The notes beneath the pieces were generated by a model. The model was given only the letters and a program-made list of their open reading frames with translations, did not search any database and was not told the origin of the DNA. Source: Deltaproteobacteria bacterium (GTDB lineage Bacteria; Bdellovibrionota_F; JAHFAK01). From it: a stretch of 11,639 nucleotides of DNA. Made by a program: the position numbers and the translations under genes. How positions within the stretch are numbered: position 1 is the stretch's first letter; each line of letters begins with the position of its first letter. Below are positions 1 to 7,612 of the stretch, piece after piece. The stretch lies in NCBI GenBank assembly GCA_023250585.1, contig JAHFAK010000014.1, positions 1 to 11,639 of the forward strand, read 5' to 3'.

Positions 1-104
1 ATCTTTGACTATACATATGATATGAAACTTGCTTTTTTTTAGTGTTTATGAAATTAATGCATATATTTGAAAAATTTTTACAAATAACTATAAGCTATAC
101 CTGA

Positions 105-130
105 TATTAATATTGTAACCTATTAATATT
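105..130. repeat. tandem self-complementary sites upstream of the sigma-54 promoter
   Basis: The 10-mer TATTAATATT occurs at 105-114 and again at 121-130, 16 bases apart. Its core TATTAATA is its own reverse complement. The pair lies about 52 to 77 bases upstream of the predicted transcription start. That is close, but possible, for an activator or IHF-like bending site of a sigma-54 promoter. The surrounding DNA is very AT-rich, so chance similarity is a real alternative. Confidence 0.3.
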
Positions 131-155
131 AAAAGTAATTAATGAGTGTTAACAT

Positions 156-171
156 TGGCATACAATTTGCA
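156..171 (+). promoter_or_regulatory. sigma-54 (RpoN) promoter, -24/-12 type
   Basis: The site reads TGGCAT-N5-TTGCA and matches every position of the sigma-54 consensus TGGCAYRN4TTGCW. The invariant GG is at 157-158 and the invariant GC at 169-170, exactly the 10-base gap that sigma-54 needs. This predicts a start near base 182 and a leader of about 33 bases before the ATG at 215, with AGGAGG at 204-209. Sigma-54 promoters are silent without an AAA+ enhancer-binding activator, so the TPR operon is likely switched on by a specific signal. Inference: the AT-rich sequence from 1 to 150 carries the activator and bending sites. I see no sigma-70 promoter there that is equally good. Confidence 0.8.
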
Positions 172-214
172 ATTAAAGAAGAGTAGATATTGTATCGTAA
201 TCTAGGAGGCCGAA

Positions 215-3196
215 ATGAAAAAGTATATTGTCGCTATTTCCTTACTCGCTCAGATGAGTTATTTTGTAACTGCATCACCAGCGAAAGCAGATGTTAAAGA
301 ACCAACTTTTTTTGATAATTATGTCAAAGAAGGAAAATATAACCTTGATGAAATTCAAAGTTCTATTTCGCTCATAACAAAATTGCTCTCACGCGCCACT
401 GCTGAGAATGAAACAGCAGATCTGCTGTTTAAATTAGGAAAACTCTATACCATTTTGGCAAATGAATCAGCCGGAACCAAAGATGAATTGTCATATCGAC
501 AAAAAGCGATTTCACATTTCAAACGAGTCATTCGTGATTATAAACGTTTTAATATGAGAGGATATGTTCTCTATTATTTATCACAGAATCTATACAGAAT
601 GGGTAATCAAGAAGAAGCAAAAACAATTAGTACGTATATTTTAAAAAACTTTGCGAGCTATCCATTCATTGATGAAGTAAATCTTCTTCTTGCTGAGTAC
701 TACTTTGATAAAGGAAACTATACTACTGCAACAAAATATTATTCTGAAACAATCAATAAGAAAAAAATTAAATCCAGCGTTTTTGCGCTCTATAAAATCG
801 GGAAGTCATTTGAAAAGCAATCGATGTATCCGAAGTCTCATGTGGCTTATAAAAAGTCTATTGAGATTATGGCTAAATATCCTGGTTTGCCCCAAGAATA
901 TAGTAAAGCTATGAAGGGAGCGGCGCTTAATTCTATTTTATTTGCCTATGCAGAAACAAAAGATGTCGCAAGCGCAGAAGCTTTTTTCAAACAGTACGAA
1001 CAAGGTCATGAGTATCGTACGCTAATGAAAACCTTGGGAGATATGTTCGATAAAAAAAATGAAAGCTTTAAAGCAGTTGAAGTATACAAAAAGATTCTCG
1101 AAAAAGATCCTTATCATGCAGAGAATCCAAAGATTCATTTTGCAATGATTAAACTTGCAGAAAAAATTGATATGAAAGTACTCGGAGATGATTTAGCTGT
1201 ACAATTCATCTCGCTTTACAATCCAGTAAGCAAATGGGCAACAACAAATAAAAATAATCAAGATGAGTTGAATTACGCTTTCCCTAAAGTCGAAATCATG
1301 CTCCGTAATATTGCTTTTACTCAGTATCAAAATGCAGTTACTGCTAATGCTTTAGAAGGATACAAGCGAGCATATGAAAATTATTCCAAATATATTGAGT
1401 ATTTTCCCGGTATTCCTTATACCTATACTGCCCGATACTATAGAGCAAATTGTGAATATCAGCTCGATGATTTTGAAAAAGCTAAGACACATTTTACTGA
1501 ACTCGTAAATTTAGAAGGAGAATTTCGCTTAGATTCAGCATATAAAGTTGTAGTGATTAGTGGAATACAAGCATATGGCAAAAATTTCGTTCTTGGTCAG
1601 AATATTTTTAATTTCAGAATAGATGAAAATGCGAATAAAGTTCAGCCTAAAGAAAAAATGACGATTCCGGAAAAGGAAACAAACCTTATTGCTGCATGCG
1701 ATACTTATGTCGATATTGCGCAATTAAAAGATGAATTTGCAAAGATGCTTTTTCTATCAGGTAAAATCTATTACAAATATAATCATTTTGATGAAGCAAA
1801 CAAAAAATTTACTGCAATTATCAATCAATATGAACGACGAGAATTATCAGTTCAGGCAGCACGTCTCGTGCTTTCTTCCTATCGATTACAAAACGATTGG
1901 ACTGGTTTAAATACGCGTGCGAAAGAGTATATTAAAGTTGAGAAGCTCGCAAAAGGAGCTTTCCAAGAAGAACTTGCGAAAATTATCGAAGAATCAACAT
2001 TTAATGAAATTGCTGAACTCGAAAGACAAGGTAAACTCTATACCGCTGCAGAAAAATATGAACGTTTTACTGCAGAGTTTCCGAATTCCACTCTTTCAGC
2101 TGAAGCCCTTTATCTTGCAGTACGAAACTATACTAAAATTAATGAAAAACAAAAAATGGCAACTATTGCTACTGCATTATTTAAACAATATAAAGACACT
2201 AAATTTGCACCATTAGCGATTAGAGAAGTTGCTCTTTATTATGATTCCATTACCAGTTTTGCTCAAGCTGCAAGCTATTATGAGTTACTGGTGAAAAATT
2301 ATCCTGCCGATAAAGATGCTCTTGCATCAGTTGAACGTGCGGGACTTTTACGAGAAAGTCTGCGGGATTATCCTAAAGCAATTGAAAATTATACGTTGTA
2401 TTTAACGATTGCTTCTTCGTCTAAGGATGTTCCACAAGTAAAACTCAAAATTGCAAAACTCGCATTAAAGACTAATGATAAAGTATTATATGACAAGACA
2501 ATTTCTGAGTTACTTATTAATCCAGATGTTATGATTGCATATACCGCTGCAGTTATAAGCTTAGAAAATTACTTTAGTGATAAAGATTCAAAGAATGCAT
2601 TGACCACGTATCAGGCAACAATGAATCATTTAAAAATGCAAAAAGCGGATAAAAAACTCCTCGATACTTTTGACTCAGAATATGCGATATTAGAAGAAAG
2701 ACGTATATATAATGATTTTTCAGCTATGACGATTAAAGGAACATTTGATGAACAAAAAACTGAGCTGGGTGAAAAAGAAAAACTGGTAAAAAATGCTGAA
2801 AATTATCATAAGGTAATCGTTAACATAAGAAATGATGACAAACTTTTTGAATCTTATTATCGTATTGGGGCTATGTACAAGTCGGTCTCTAAATCTATTT
2901 ACGAAATATTGAAAAGTGCAGAAGCTGAAGACGAAAAGAAATTTCCTTTTAGCTTACAGAGCGAATTTGAAGATAAGGCTCTTACGTTAGAAGATAAAGC
3001 TATCAAAAATTTTGAACGTGCAATTGAAATTGCACAAACAGGTGATACAATTTCTGAATGGGTCCGACTCGCTACGGTTGAACTTGAAAGTTATAAACCT
3101 TCAGGGCTTGTAGCATTTAAAGATCCAAAAGTTGAAATCAAAATTTTAGAGTCTGAAGTACTCCCTGATAATTGGTTTATTAAGGAGCTTCCGTAA
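215..3196 (+). CDS. large exported TPR-repeat protein, probably periplasmic scaffold
   Basis: The 993-residue product starts with a Sec signal peptide: K2 and K3, a hydrophobic core at about 4-20, and a signal peptidase I site after AKA at residue 25. AGGAGG at 204-209 sits 5 bases before the ATG. The mature protein is built almost wholly of TPR-like helical hairpins of the BamD/YbgF style. Clear units lie near residues 116-220, 400-435, 506-560, 608-740 and 920-960, with recurring patterns such as A-x-x-Y-Y-x-x-L-V-x-x-Y-P. There is no second membrane segment and no recognisable catalytic domain. It ends in TAATG, overlapping a possible start of the next gene. Large TPR proteins beside a TPR lipoprotein occur in envelope machines such as the gliding or focal-adhesion complexes of myxobacteria. 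The resemblance here is one of architecture only, so the specific function is unknown. Confidence 0.9.
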   Translation: MKKYIVAISLLAQMSYFVTASPAKADVKEPTFFDNYVKEGKYNLDEIQSSISLITKLLSRATAENETADLLFKLGKLYTILANESAGTKDELSYRQKAISHFKRVIRDYKRFNMRGYVLYYLSQNLYRMGNQEEAKTISTYILKNFASYPFIDEVNLLLAEYYFDKGNYTTATKYYSETINKKKIKSSVFALYKIGKSFEKQSMYPKSHVAYKKSIEIMAKYPGLPQEYSKAMKGAALNSILFAYAETKDVASAEAFFKQYEQGHEYRTLMKTLGDMFDKKNESFKAVEVYKKILEKDPYHAENPKIHFAMIKLAEKIDMKVLGDDLAVQFISLYNPVSKWATTNKNNQDELNYAFPKVEIMLRNIAFTQYQNAVTANALEGYKRAYENYSKYIEYFPGIPYTYTARYYRANCEYQLDDFEKAKTHFTELVNLEGEFRLDSAYKVVVISGIQAYGKNFVLGQNIFNFRIDENANKVQPKEKMTIPEKETNLIAACDTYVDIAQLKDEFAKMLFLSGKIYYKYNHFDEANKKFTAIINQYERRELSVQAARLVLSSYRLQNDWTGLNTRAKEYIKVEKLAKGAFQEELAKIIEESTFNEIAELERQGKLYTAAEKYERFTAEFPNSTLSAEALYLAVRNYTKINEKQKMATIATALFKQYKDTKFAPLAIREVALYYDSITSFAQAASYYELLVKNYPADKDALASVERAGLLRESLRDYPKAIENYTLYLTIASSSKDVPQVKLKIAKLALKTNDKVLYDKTISELLINPDVMIAYTAAVISLENYFSDKDSKNALTTYQATMNHLKMQKADKKLLDTFDSEYAILEERRIYNDFSAMTIKGTFDEQKTELGEKEKLVKNAENYHKVIVNIRNDDKLFESYYRIGAMYKSVSKSIYEILKSAEAEDEKKFPFSLQSEFEDKALTLEDKAIKNFERAIEIAQTGDTISEWVRLATVELESYKPSGLVAFKDPKVEIKILESEVLPDNWFIKELP

Positions 3197-3237
3197 TGAA
3201 ACAATATATAATGATATTTAAATATGTGGAGGATCAC

Positions 3238-4569
3238 ATGAAAATTACCAAGATAATTCTGAGTATAGCCAGTATCTCTTTCATTGTCGGATGTGCTACA
3301 ACCTCAAAGAGAACACTCGTTTCTACTAAAATAGAAAATAGTGAAGAAAAAAAAATACAATCTGAACTCATCAAACGCGAAGTTAAAAACACTAAAACCA
3401 AACCAGAAGTGAGAAAAGCATTTTTGGAAGGTGTAAATCTTGCTGAAAAGGCGCAGAGTATAGCCGATTTTGATGCTGCTATTGCGGTATTTAAGCAGGT
3501 TGTTGAAATGGATCCAATATTTTTGGAAGCGTATATTAATCTCGGATGGCTTCTTGAAAGAAGAGGCAATAAAGAAGAAGCAGAAAAAATTTATTTAACT
3601 GCTCTTTCCTATGATCAAAATTATAAGCTTGCAGCTCTTGCTCTCTCTAATTTATACAAATCACAAGGCGCGTATAAAAAAGCTATTACACTGCTTGAAG
3701 ATCTGAAAAAACAGGAAAAAAATTCGATACCTGAGATTGAGTATACCTTAATGGGACTCTATCGTCTCAGTGGAGATTATACCACTGCTCTTGCTCTTGC
3801 TCAAAGCAAACTTGAGAAGAATAAAAATGATATTGGAGCTTTAAATAACAGTGCACTTACGTATGCAAAAAAAGGTGACTATGATCTTGCAGTATTGGTG
3901 TTGAAACAAATTATAGCTCTTAAGCCAGAGCTTGCATATGCATATAATAACTTGGGAGTGATAAGTTTACGCCAAAAGAAATTTGATGAAGCTATTTCAT
4001 ACTTTAATCAAGCAATTGCAAAGGATAAATCATTTTTACTTGCCTATAGAAACTTAGGTGCTCTCTATCTCGAAAATAATCAATATACAAAAGCAAGCCA
4101 GATTTTTTTAAGAGTAACTGAACTTAACCCTTACGACTTTGCTGCTTACAATGATTTAGGGCTTGCATATATGGGAACACGTGAATTTACAAAGGCTCGT
4201 AAAGTATATGAGCATTTATATGAAAAAGAAAAAAATAATGCATATATCTTTAAAATTGCAGTATCCTTAAATAATGAAAAGTCATATGAGGAATCACGCA
4301 CTTATTTTGAAAAATATCTTAAAGAAACAGGAAGCATGCCGAGTGCAGAAGAAGGTGGACTTGCCTATGCTCAAAAGGCACGTGGTTATTTAGAACGTCT
4401 TGAAGACATGAAAAAACTCAAAAGTTTAGAGTCTCAATCAGCTACAATGGGAGGAGTCGAGGGTGAAAAACGAGGCAAAGAAGAAATACTCAAAGATGAT
4501 GAATTAGACCTCCTCGATTTCAATCAAGACGAGAAACAGACAAAACTCGATGAAGGTCCGCAACAATAA
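3238..4569 (+). CDS. TPR-repeat outer-membrane lipoprotein
   Basis: The start chosen is the ATG at 3238, preceded by GGAGG at 3228-3232. It gives 443 residues with a compact lipoprotein signal whose lipobox I-V-G-C has Cys19 as the lipidated residue. The residue after Cys is Ala, which by the E. coli rule favours the outer membrane. An upstream in-frame ATG at 3196 overlaps the previous stop and also has an AAGGAG (3182-3187). It would add 14 residues in front of the signal peptide. Residues of about 62-390 form roughly nine TPR units, the clearest at 94-127, 200-230, 234-265, 267-298 and 302-330. The C-terminal tail is acidic (DDELDLLDF). It is probably a protein-protein scaffold partner of the upstream exported TPR protein, with which it is surely cotranscribed. 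The exact process is unknown. Confidence 0.88.
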   Translation: MKITKIILSIASISFIVGCATTSKRTLVSTKIENSEEKKIQSELIKREVKNTKTKPEVRKAFLEGVNLAEKAQSIADFDAAIAVFKQVVEMDPIFLEAYINLGWLLERRGNKEEAEKIYLTALSYDQNYKLAALALSNLYKSQGAYKKAITLLEDLKKQEKNSIPEIEYTLMGLYRLSGDYTTALALAQSKLEKNKNDIGALNNSALTYAKKGDYDLAVLVLKQIIALKPELAYAYNNLGVISLRQKKFDEAISYFNQAIAKDKSFLLAYRNLGALYLENNQYTKASQIFLRVTELNPYDFAAYNDLGLAYMGTREFTKARKVYEHLYEKEKNNAYIFKIAVSLNNEKSYEESRTYFEKYLKETGSMPSAEEGGLAYAQKARGYLERLEDMKKLKSLESQSATMGGVEGEKRGKEEILKDDELDLLDFNQDEKQTKLDEGPQQ

Positions 4570-4577
4570 GCATTCTT

Positions 4578-5408
4578 ATGCATGTTCTTGTTTGTTCTAA
4601 AAAAAGCCTCTATGAGGTTTATCAACATAGTATTCTTTCGAAATATCATCTCAACAAAATTGTAGTAAATCATAAAGAACATACACAAACTCAAGAAGTA
4701 ATTTTTTCTGTTCTCAAAAAACTGAAAATACCCTATAAGAGTGTTTATAGAGATGATCTTAGCAGGTTAAAACGCATTGATCATTATGATTTAATAATTA
4801 GCTGTGGTGGCGATGGAACCTTACTTCATGTGCAACGCTTTATTCGCAAAGGTAAAATTTTTGCGGTTAATTCAGATCCAAAAAATAGTGTTGGATATTT
4901 TAGTATTGCTCATCGTTTTACTTTTTTAAAACAATTAACAAAATATTTGGATGGAGAGCTCTCAGAAGTTTCAATAAATCGACTGATGCTCAAAATTAAT
5001 AAAAAAATATATACCAAGCGCATTTTTAATGATGTGTTAATTTCAAATGAAACTCCATCTTTGACGAGTCGCTATGAAATAACAGTGAATAACAAAAAAG
5101 AAGTTCAAAAAAGTTCTGGGATTTGGATTACCACTGCTGCTGGCTCAACTGGAGCAATTAAGTCAGCAGGCGGAAATGCACTTCCGGCGAATTCCAAAAA
5201 GTTCGAATTCTTGGTTCGTGAACCGGATTATACTTTCAATTCAAGACTCATTAATAAAATCATGAAACCCGAAGAATCAATCATCATCGATTCTCGTATG
5301 ATTAATGGCATCTGCTACATCGATGGAGCAGCTGATAGTGTCCGGTTTAATTTGGGCGATCGTCTTACTTTTTCGAACTCTTCTGAGCCTATTACGCTTA
5401 TTCGATAA
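4578..5408 (+). CDS. nadK: NAD kinase, NADK2-like variant
   Basis: It phosphorylates NAD to NADP in the cytoplasm. The 276-residue product has the family's GGDGT motif at 77-81 and the acidic metal/nucleotide-site region N-D at 151-152. The Gly/Ser/Thr-rich segment T-T-A-A-G-S-T-G with AGG lies at 185-199, and the C-terminal strand I-D-G-A at 248-251. After GGDGT the usual bacterial G-x-N-x-G-x-L-G-F is replaced by N-S-D-P-K-N-S-V-G at 98-106. The motif K-S-S-G-I-W comes before the TT-AGS segment. Both recall the mitochondrial NADK2 branch more than E. coli NadK. The gene starts 8 bases after the TPR lipoprotein stop without a visible Shine-Dalgarno, so translation is probably coupled. The first Met fits the family's opening strand. 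Its presence in the TPR operon may reflect only chance co-transcription. Confidence 0.9.
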   Translation: MHVLVCSKKSLYEVYQHSILSKYHLNKIVVNHKEHTQTQEVIFSVLKKLKIPYKSVYRDDLSRLKRIDHYDLIISCGGDGTLLHVQRFIRKGKIFAVNSDPKNSVGYFSIAHRFTFLKQLTKYLDGELSEVSINRLMLKINKKIYTKRIFNDVLISNETPSLTSRYEITVNNKKEVQKSSGIWITTAAGSTGAIKSAGGNALPANSKKFEFLVREPDYTFNSRLINKIMKPEESIIIDSRMINGICYIDGAADSVRFNLGDRLTFSNSSEPITLIR

Positions 5409-5485
5409 ATCATTCTTGATAATTTATCTTCATTCTACTAACTTTGAACCGTTTTAATTTTACGTACAACAGATTAGGAGGATTT

Positions 5486-6406
5486 ATGAAAATTAGTGTT
5501 GTTGGTGCAGGAAATGTTGGGGCGACTACTGCTCAATATCTTCTTGAAGAAAAACTGGCGGATGAGCTTGTTGTCGTTGATGTTGTTCCAGGGCTTGCAA
5601 AAGGCAAATGCCTTGATTTTCTTGAAGCTTCACCACTTCGACATTACCCAATTAAAGTTGCCGGGACAGAGGATTTTTCAGAAATTCGTAATTCAAATAT
5701 CATTGTAATTACTGCTGGAATTGCACGAAAGCCAGGAATGAGCCGGTTAGATCTTCTTAAAACAAATGAAAAAATTATGAAAGATGTTTCAATTCATATT
5801 AAGACTCATGCTCCGACTGCTGTGGTACTTGTTGTTTCAAATCCTCTTGATGTTATGTGCTATGTGGCTTTAAAAACCACCGGATTTCAAAAAAATCGTG
5901 TGTTTGGTATGGCAGGAGTCCTTGATACATCTCGTTTTCGTTATTTTGTTGCTGAAAAATTACGAGTCAATCCCGTGGATATTCAAGCAATGGTGCTCGG
6001 TGGTCATGGTGATGAAATGGTTCCAATTATTTCTACGGCAACAATTTCTGGAATACCACTGACACATTTTCTTAACAAAACTCAGATTCAAGAAATTGTA
6101 GAAAGAACACAAAAAGCCGGCGCCGAAATCGTATCGTATTTAAAAACGGGAAGCGCATTTTATTCTCCTGCTGCGTCGGTTGTTGAAATGGTTAGATGCC
6201 TTGTCACCGATGTACAAAAAATACTACCGCTTGCCTGTTACTTAGAAGGTGAATATGGAGCTTGCGATCTTTACTGTGGAGTTCCTGCAAGGCTTGGCCG
6301 AGGTGGAGTTCTTGAGATTATCGAAATGAAATTAAATCCCGAAGAAAAAGAAGCTTTTGGAAAATCTATTACTGCAGTAAAGGCATCCTTACAGGAATTA
6401 AAATAA
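5486..6406 (+). CDS. mdh: malate dehydrogenase, LDH-like type
   Basis: It oxidises malate to oxaloacetate with NAD in central carbon metabolism. The start is the ATG at 5486 with AGGAGG at 5476-5481, which gives 306 residues. The longer in-frame TTG start at 5444 adds residues with no family match before the first beta strand. The Rossmann motif G-A-G-N-V-G is at 7-12, and Asp32 at the end of strand two favours NAD over NADP. Arg81 and Arg87 in R-K-P-G-M-S-R bind the substrate; arginine at the specificity position means malate rather than lactate. N-P-L-D lies at 119-122, Asp147/Arg150 in G-V-L-D-T-S-R, and the catalytic His174 in G-G-H-G-D. All expected residues are present. It lies 77 bases after nadK and is closed by a long hairpin, so it is probably its own transcription unit. 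I see no convincing promoter in the gap. Confidence 0.95.
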   Translation: MKISVVGAGNVGATTAQYLLEEKLADELVVVDVVPGLAKGKCLDFLEASPLRHYPIKVAGTEDFSEIRNSNIIVITAGIARKPGMSRLDLLKTNEKIMKDVSIHIKTHAPTAVVLVVSNPLDVMCYVALKTTGFQKNRVFGMAGVLDTSRFRYFVAEKLRVNPVDIQAMVLGGHGDEMVPIISTATISGIPLTHFLNKTQIQEIVERTQKAGAEIVSYLKTGSAFYSPAASVVEMVRCLVTDVQKILPLACYLEGEYGACDLYCGVPARLGRGGVLEIIEMKLNPEEKEAFGKSITAVKASLQELK

Positions 6407-6415
6407 GATGCGATA

Positions 6416-6532
6416 AGCGAGAGTGTCTATGTTCTTTTTTTGTTTTCTCTAACGACGTGGTTCAATTAAATAATTAAGAACGGGGTAACCACGCTCGTTA
6501 GAAAACAAAAAAAGAACATAGACACTCTCGCT
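6416..6532. repeat. near-perfect long hairpin after mdh
   Basis: The left arm (6416-6462) and right arm (6487-6532) are reverse complements over about 46 bp. The only differences are a two-base bulge (CT in the left arm near 6449) and a small indel near 6456. The loop at 6463-6486 is 24 bases. The left arm contains a run of seven T and the right arm the matching run of seven A. The hairpin starts about 10 bases after the mdh stop. No U-tract follows the right arm, so it is not a standard intrinsic terminator, although it could still block transcription or protect the 3' end of mdh mRNA. The blocks GATAAGCGAG (6412-6421) and TATGTTCTTTTTTT (6428-6441) recur after hslV at identical spacing, which suggests a dispersed palindromic repeat family. 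Confidence 0.85.
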
Positions 6533-6561
6533 ACTATAAAGCATTAAGGAAAGGAATTTTT

Positions 6562-7596
6562 ATGATTCAGAAACGCGCTGTTATTTTTGCGGAAGGGGAA
6601 TTTACGGGGAAATTCTCGAAAACCGCTCGTGGTATTCTCAAATATGGCTCGTATGAGATGATTGCGGTTATTGATTCTACGCTTAAAGGAAAATTTGTTC
6701 ATGAATTCTTACCGGTGACCAAAAAAATTCCTTTTGTAGGATCACTGAAAGAAGTACTCAATAAAAAACCGGAAGTTTTTATTTTGGGAATTGCACCGCG
6801 AGGAGGACAGCTTCCACCATCATGGCGAGAGGTGATCGAAGAAGCAATCGATCATAGATTGGATATTTATAATGGTTTACACCTTTTTTTAGGCAAAGAT
6901 GAAGCATTAAAAAAGCGTGCAGAGGCTCATAAAGTAACTCTATGGGATTCACGGGCATATCCAGAAAAATTAGAAGTTGCGACCGCAAAAGTACTGGGGC
7001 TTAGATCAAAAATAATTCTTACCATTGGAACCGATTGTGCCATAGGAAAAATGACGGCGACTTACGAACTTCATTACGAGGCACAAAAACAAAAATTCAA
7101 AAGTGTTTTTATTCCAACAGGCCAAACTGCAATAATGATTGAAGGAAGAGGAATTTCTATTGATGCGGTTCCTGGTGATTTTATGGCCGGTGCATGCGAA
7201 AAAATGATTCTCGATTATGGAAAAGATGCTGATTATATCTTTGTCGAAGGGCAGGGATCGCTTTCGCATCTTGGATACTCAAATACAAGTCTTGCATTAC
7301 TTCATGGTTCGTTACCAACACATTTAGTGCTTTGTCATGATCCAAGTCGAAACAATATAAAAGATACACCATTTCCATTGCCAACAATCGAAAGAACGAT
7401 TAAATTAAATGAAATGATCACACCTCCCTTTCGAAAAGCAAAGGTATGTGGCATTTCTCTCAATACTTCTTCGATGGATGAAATGAATGCTCGTAAAATT
7501 ATCACTGAATATGAACAGCGCTATGGTTTACCAACAACAGATGCAATGCGCTTTGGTGTTAAAAATATTTTGGATGCAATAACGAAGACAGAATAA
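6562..7596 (+). CDS. dgcN: DUF1611 / DgcN-family P-loop protein, probable D-glutamate N-acetyltransferase
   Basis: The 344-residue product follows two AAGGA boxes at 6546-6555, 6 bases from the ATG. The N-terminal part (about 1-145) looks like the Rossmann-like DUF1611 N-domain, opening with a beta strand and E-G-E-F-T-G-K-F. The C-terminal part carries a P-loop-like motif G-T-D-C-A-I-G-K-M-T at 156-165. It also has the family blocks T-G-Q-T at 186-189, D-A-V-P-G-D-F at 201-207 and V-E-G-Q-G-S-L-S-H at 228-236. Family knowledge: DgcN has been described as an N-acetyltransferase acting on D-glutamate, working with the racemase DgcA. The next gene, 16 bases downstream, is an epimerase of that kind, which supports the assignment. 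The substrate is inferred from family and neighbour, not proved by residues. Confidence 0.8.
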   Translation: MIQKRAVIFAEGEFTGKFSKTARGILKYGSYEMIAVIDSTLKGKFVHEFLPVTKKIPFVGSLKEVLNKKPEVFILGIAPRGGQLPPSWREVIEEAIDHRLDIYNGLHLFLGKDEALKKRAEAHKVTLWDSRAYPEKLEVATAKVLGLRSKIILTIGTDCAIGKMTATYELHYEAQKQKFKSVFIPTGQTAIMIEGRGISIDAVPGDFMAGACEKMILDYGKDADYIFVEGQGSLSHLGYSNTSLALLHGSLPTHLVLCHDPSRNNIKDTPFPLPTIERTIKLNEMITPPFRKAKVCGISLNTSSMDEMNARKIITEYEQRYGLPTTDAMRFGVKNILDAITKTE

Positions 7597-7612
7597 ACAT
7601 AAAAAAGGTTTT

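Noticed and set aside
67-94. TTGAAA-N16-TATAAG as a sigma-70 promoter for the TPR operon
   Set aside because: It is a weak match in very AT-rich DNA, and the sigma-54 site closer to the gene is far better.
3234-3569. 111-codon open frame antisense to the TPR lipoprotein
   Set aside because: It is low-complexity hydrophobic and serine-rich sequence, with no ribosome site, covering the signal-peptide region of a real gene.
5404-5428. Small hairpin GATAAAT/ATTTATC at the end of nadK as a terminator
   Set aside because: The stem is 7 bp and almost all A-T, the loop is long and only a broken T stretch follows, so it should be too weak.
5444-5485. Upstream TTG start extending mdh by 14 residues
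   Set aside because: The strong AGGAGG at 5476-5481 points to the ATG at 5486, and the Rossmann strand of the family begins there.
6412-6441. Xer/dif-like site (conserved block, 6 variable bases, block with TATGTT)
   Set aside because: The 10-6-14 layout and the nearby xerC are suggestive, but the left block does not resemble a XerC arm ending in ATAA next to the central 6 bases, and only two copies are visible.
6416-6532. Invertible DNA switch with the 24-base loop as the moving segment
   Set aside because: The segment is too short for known recombinases to synapse its ends, and it holds no promoter.
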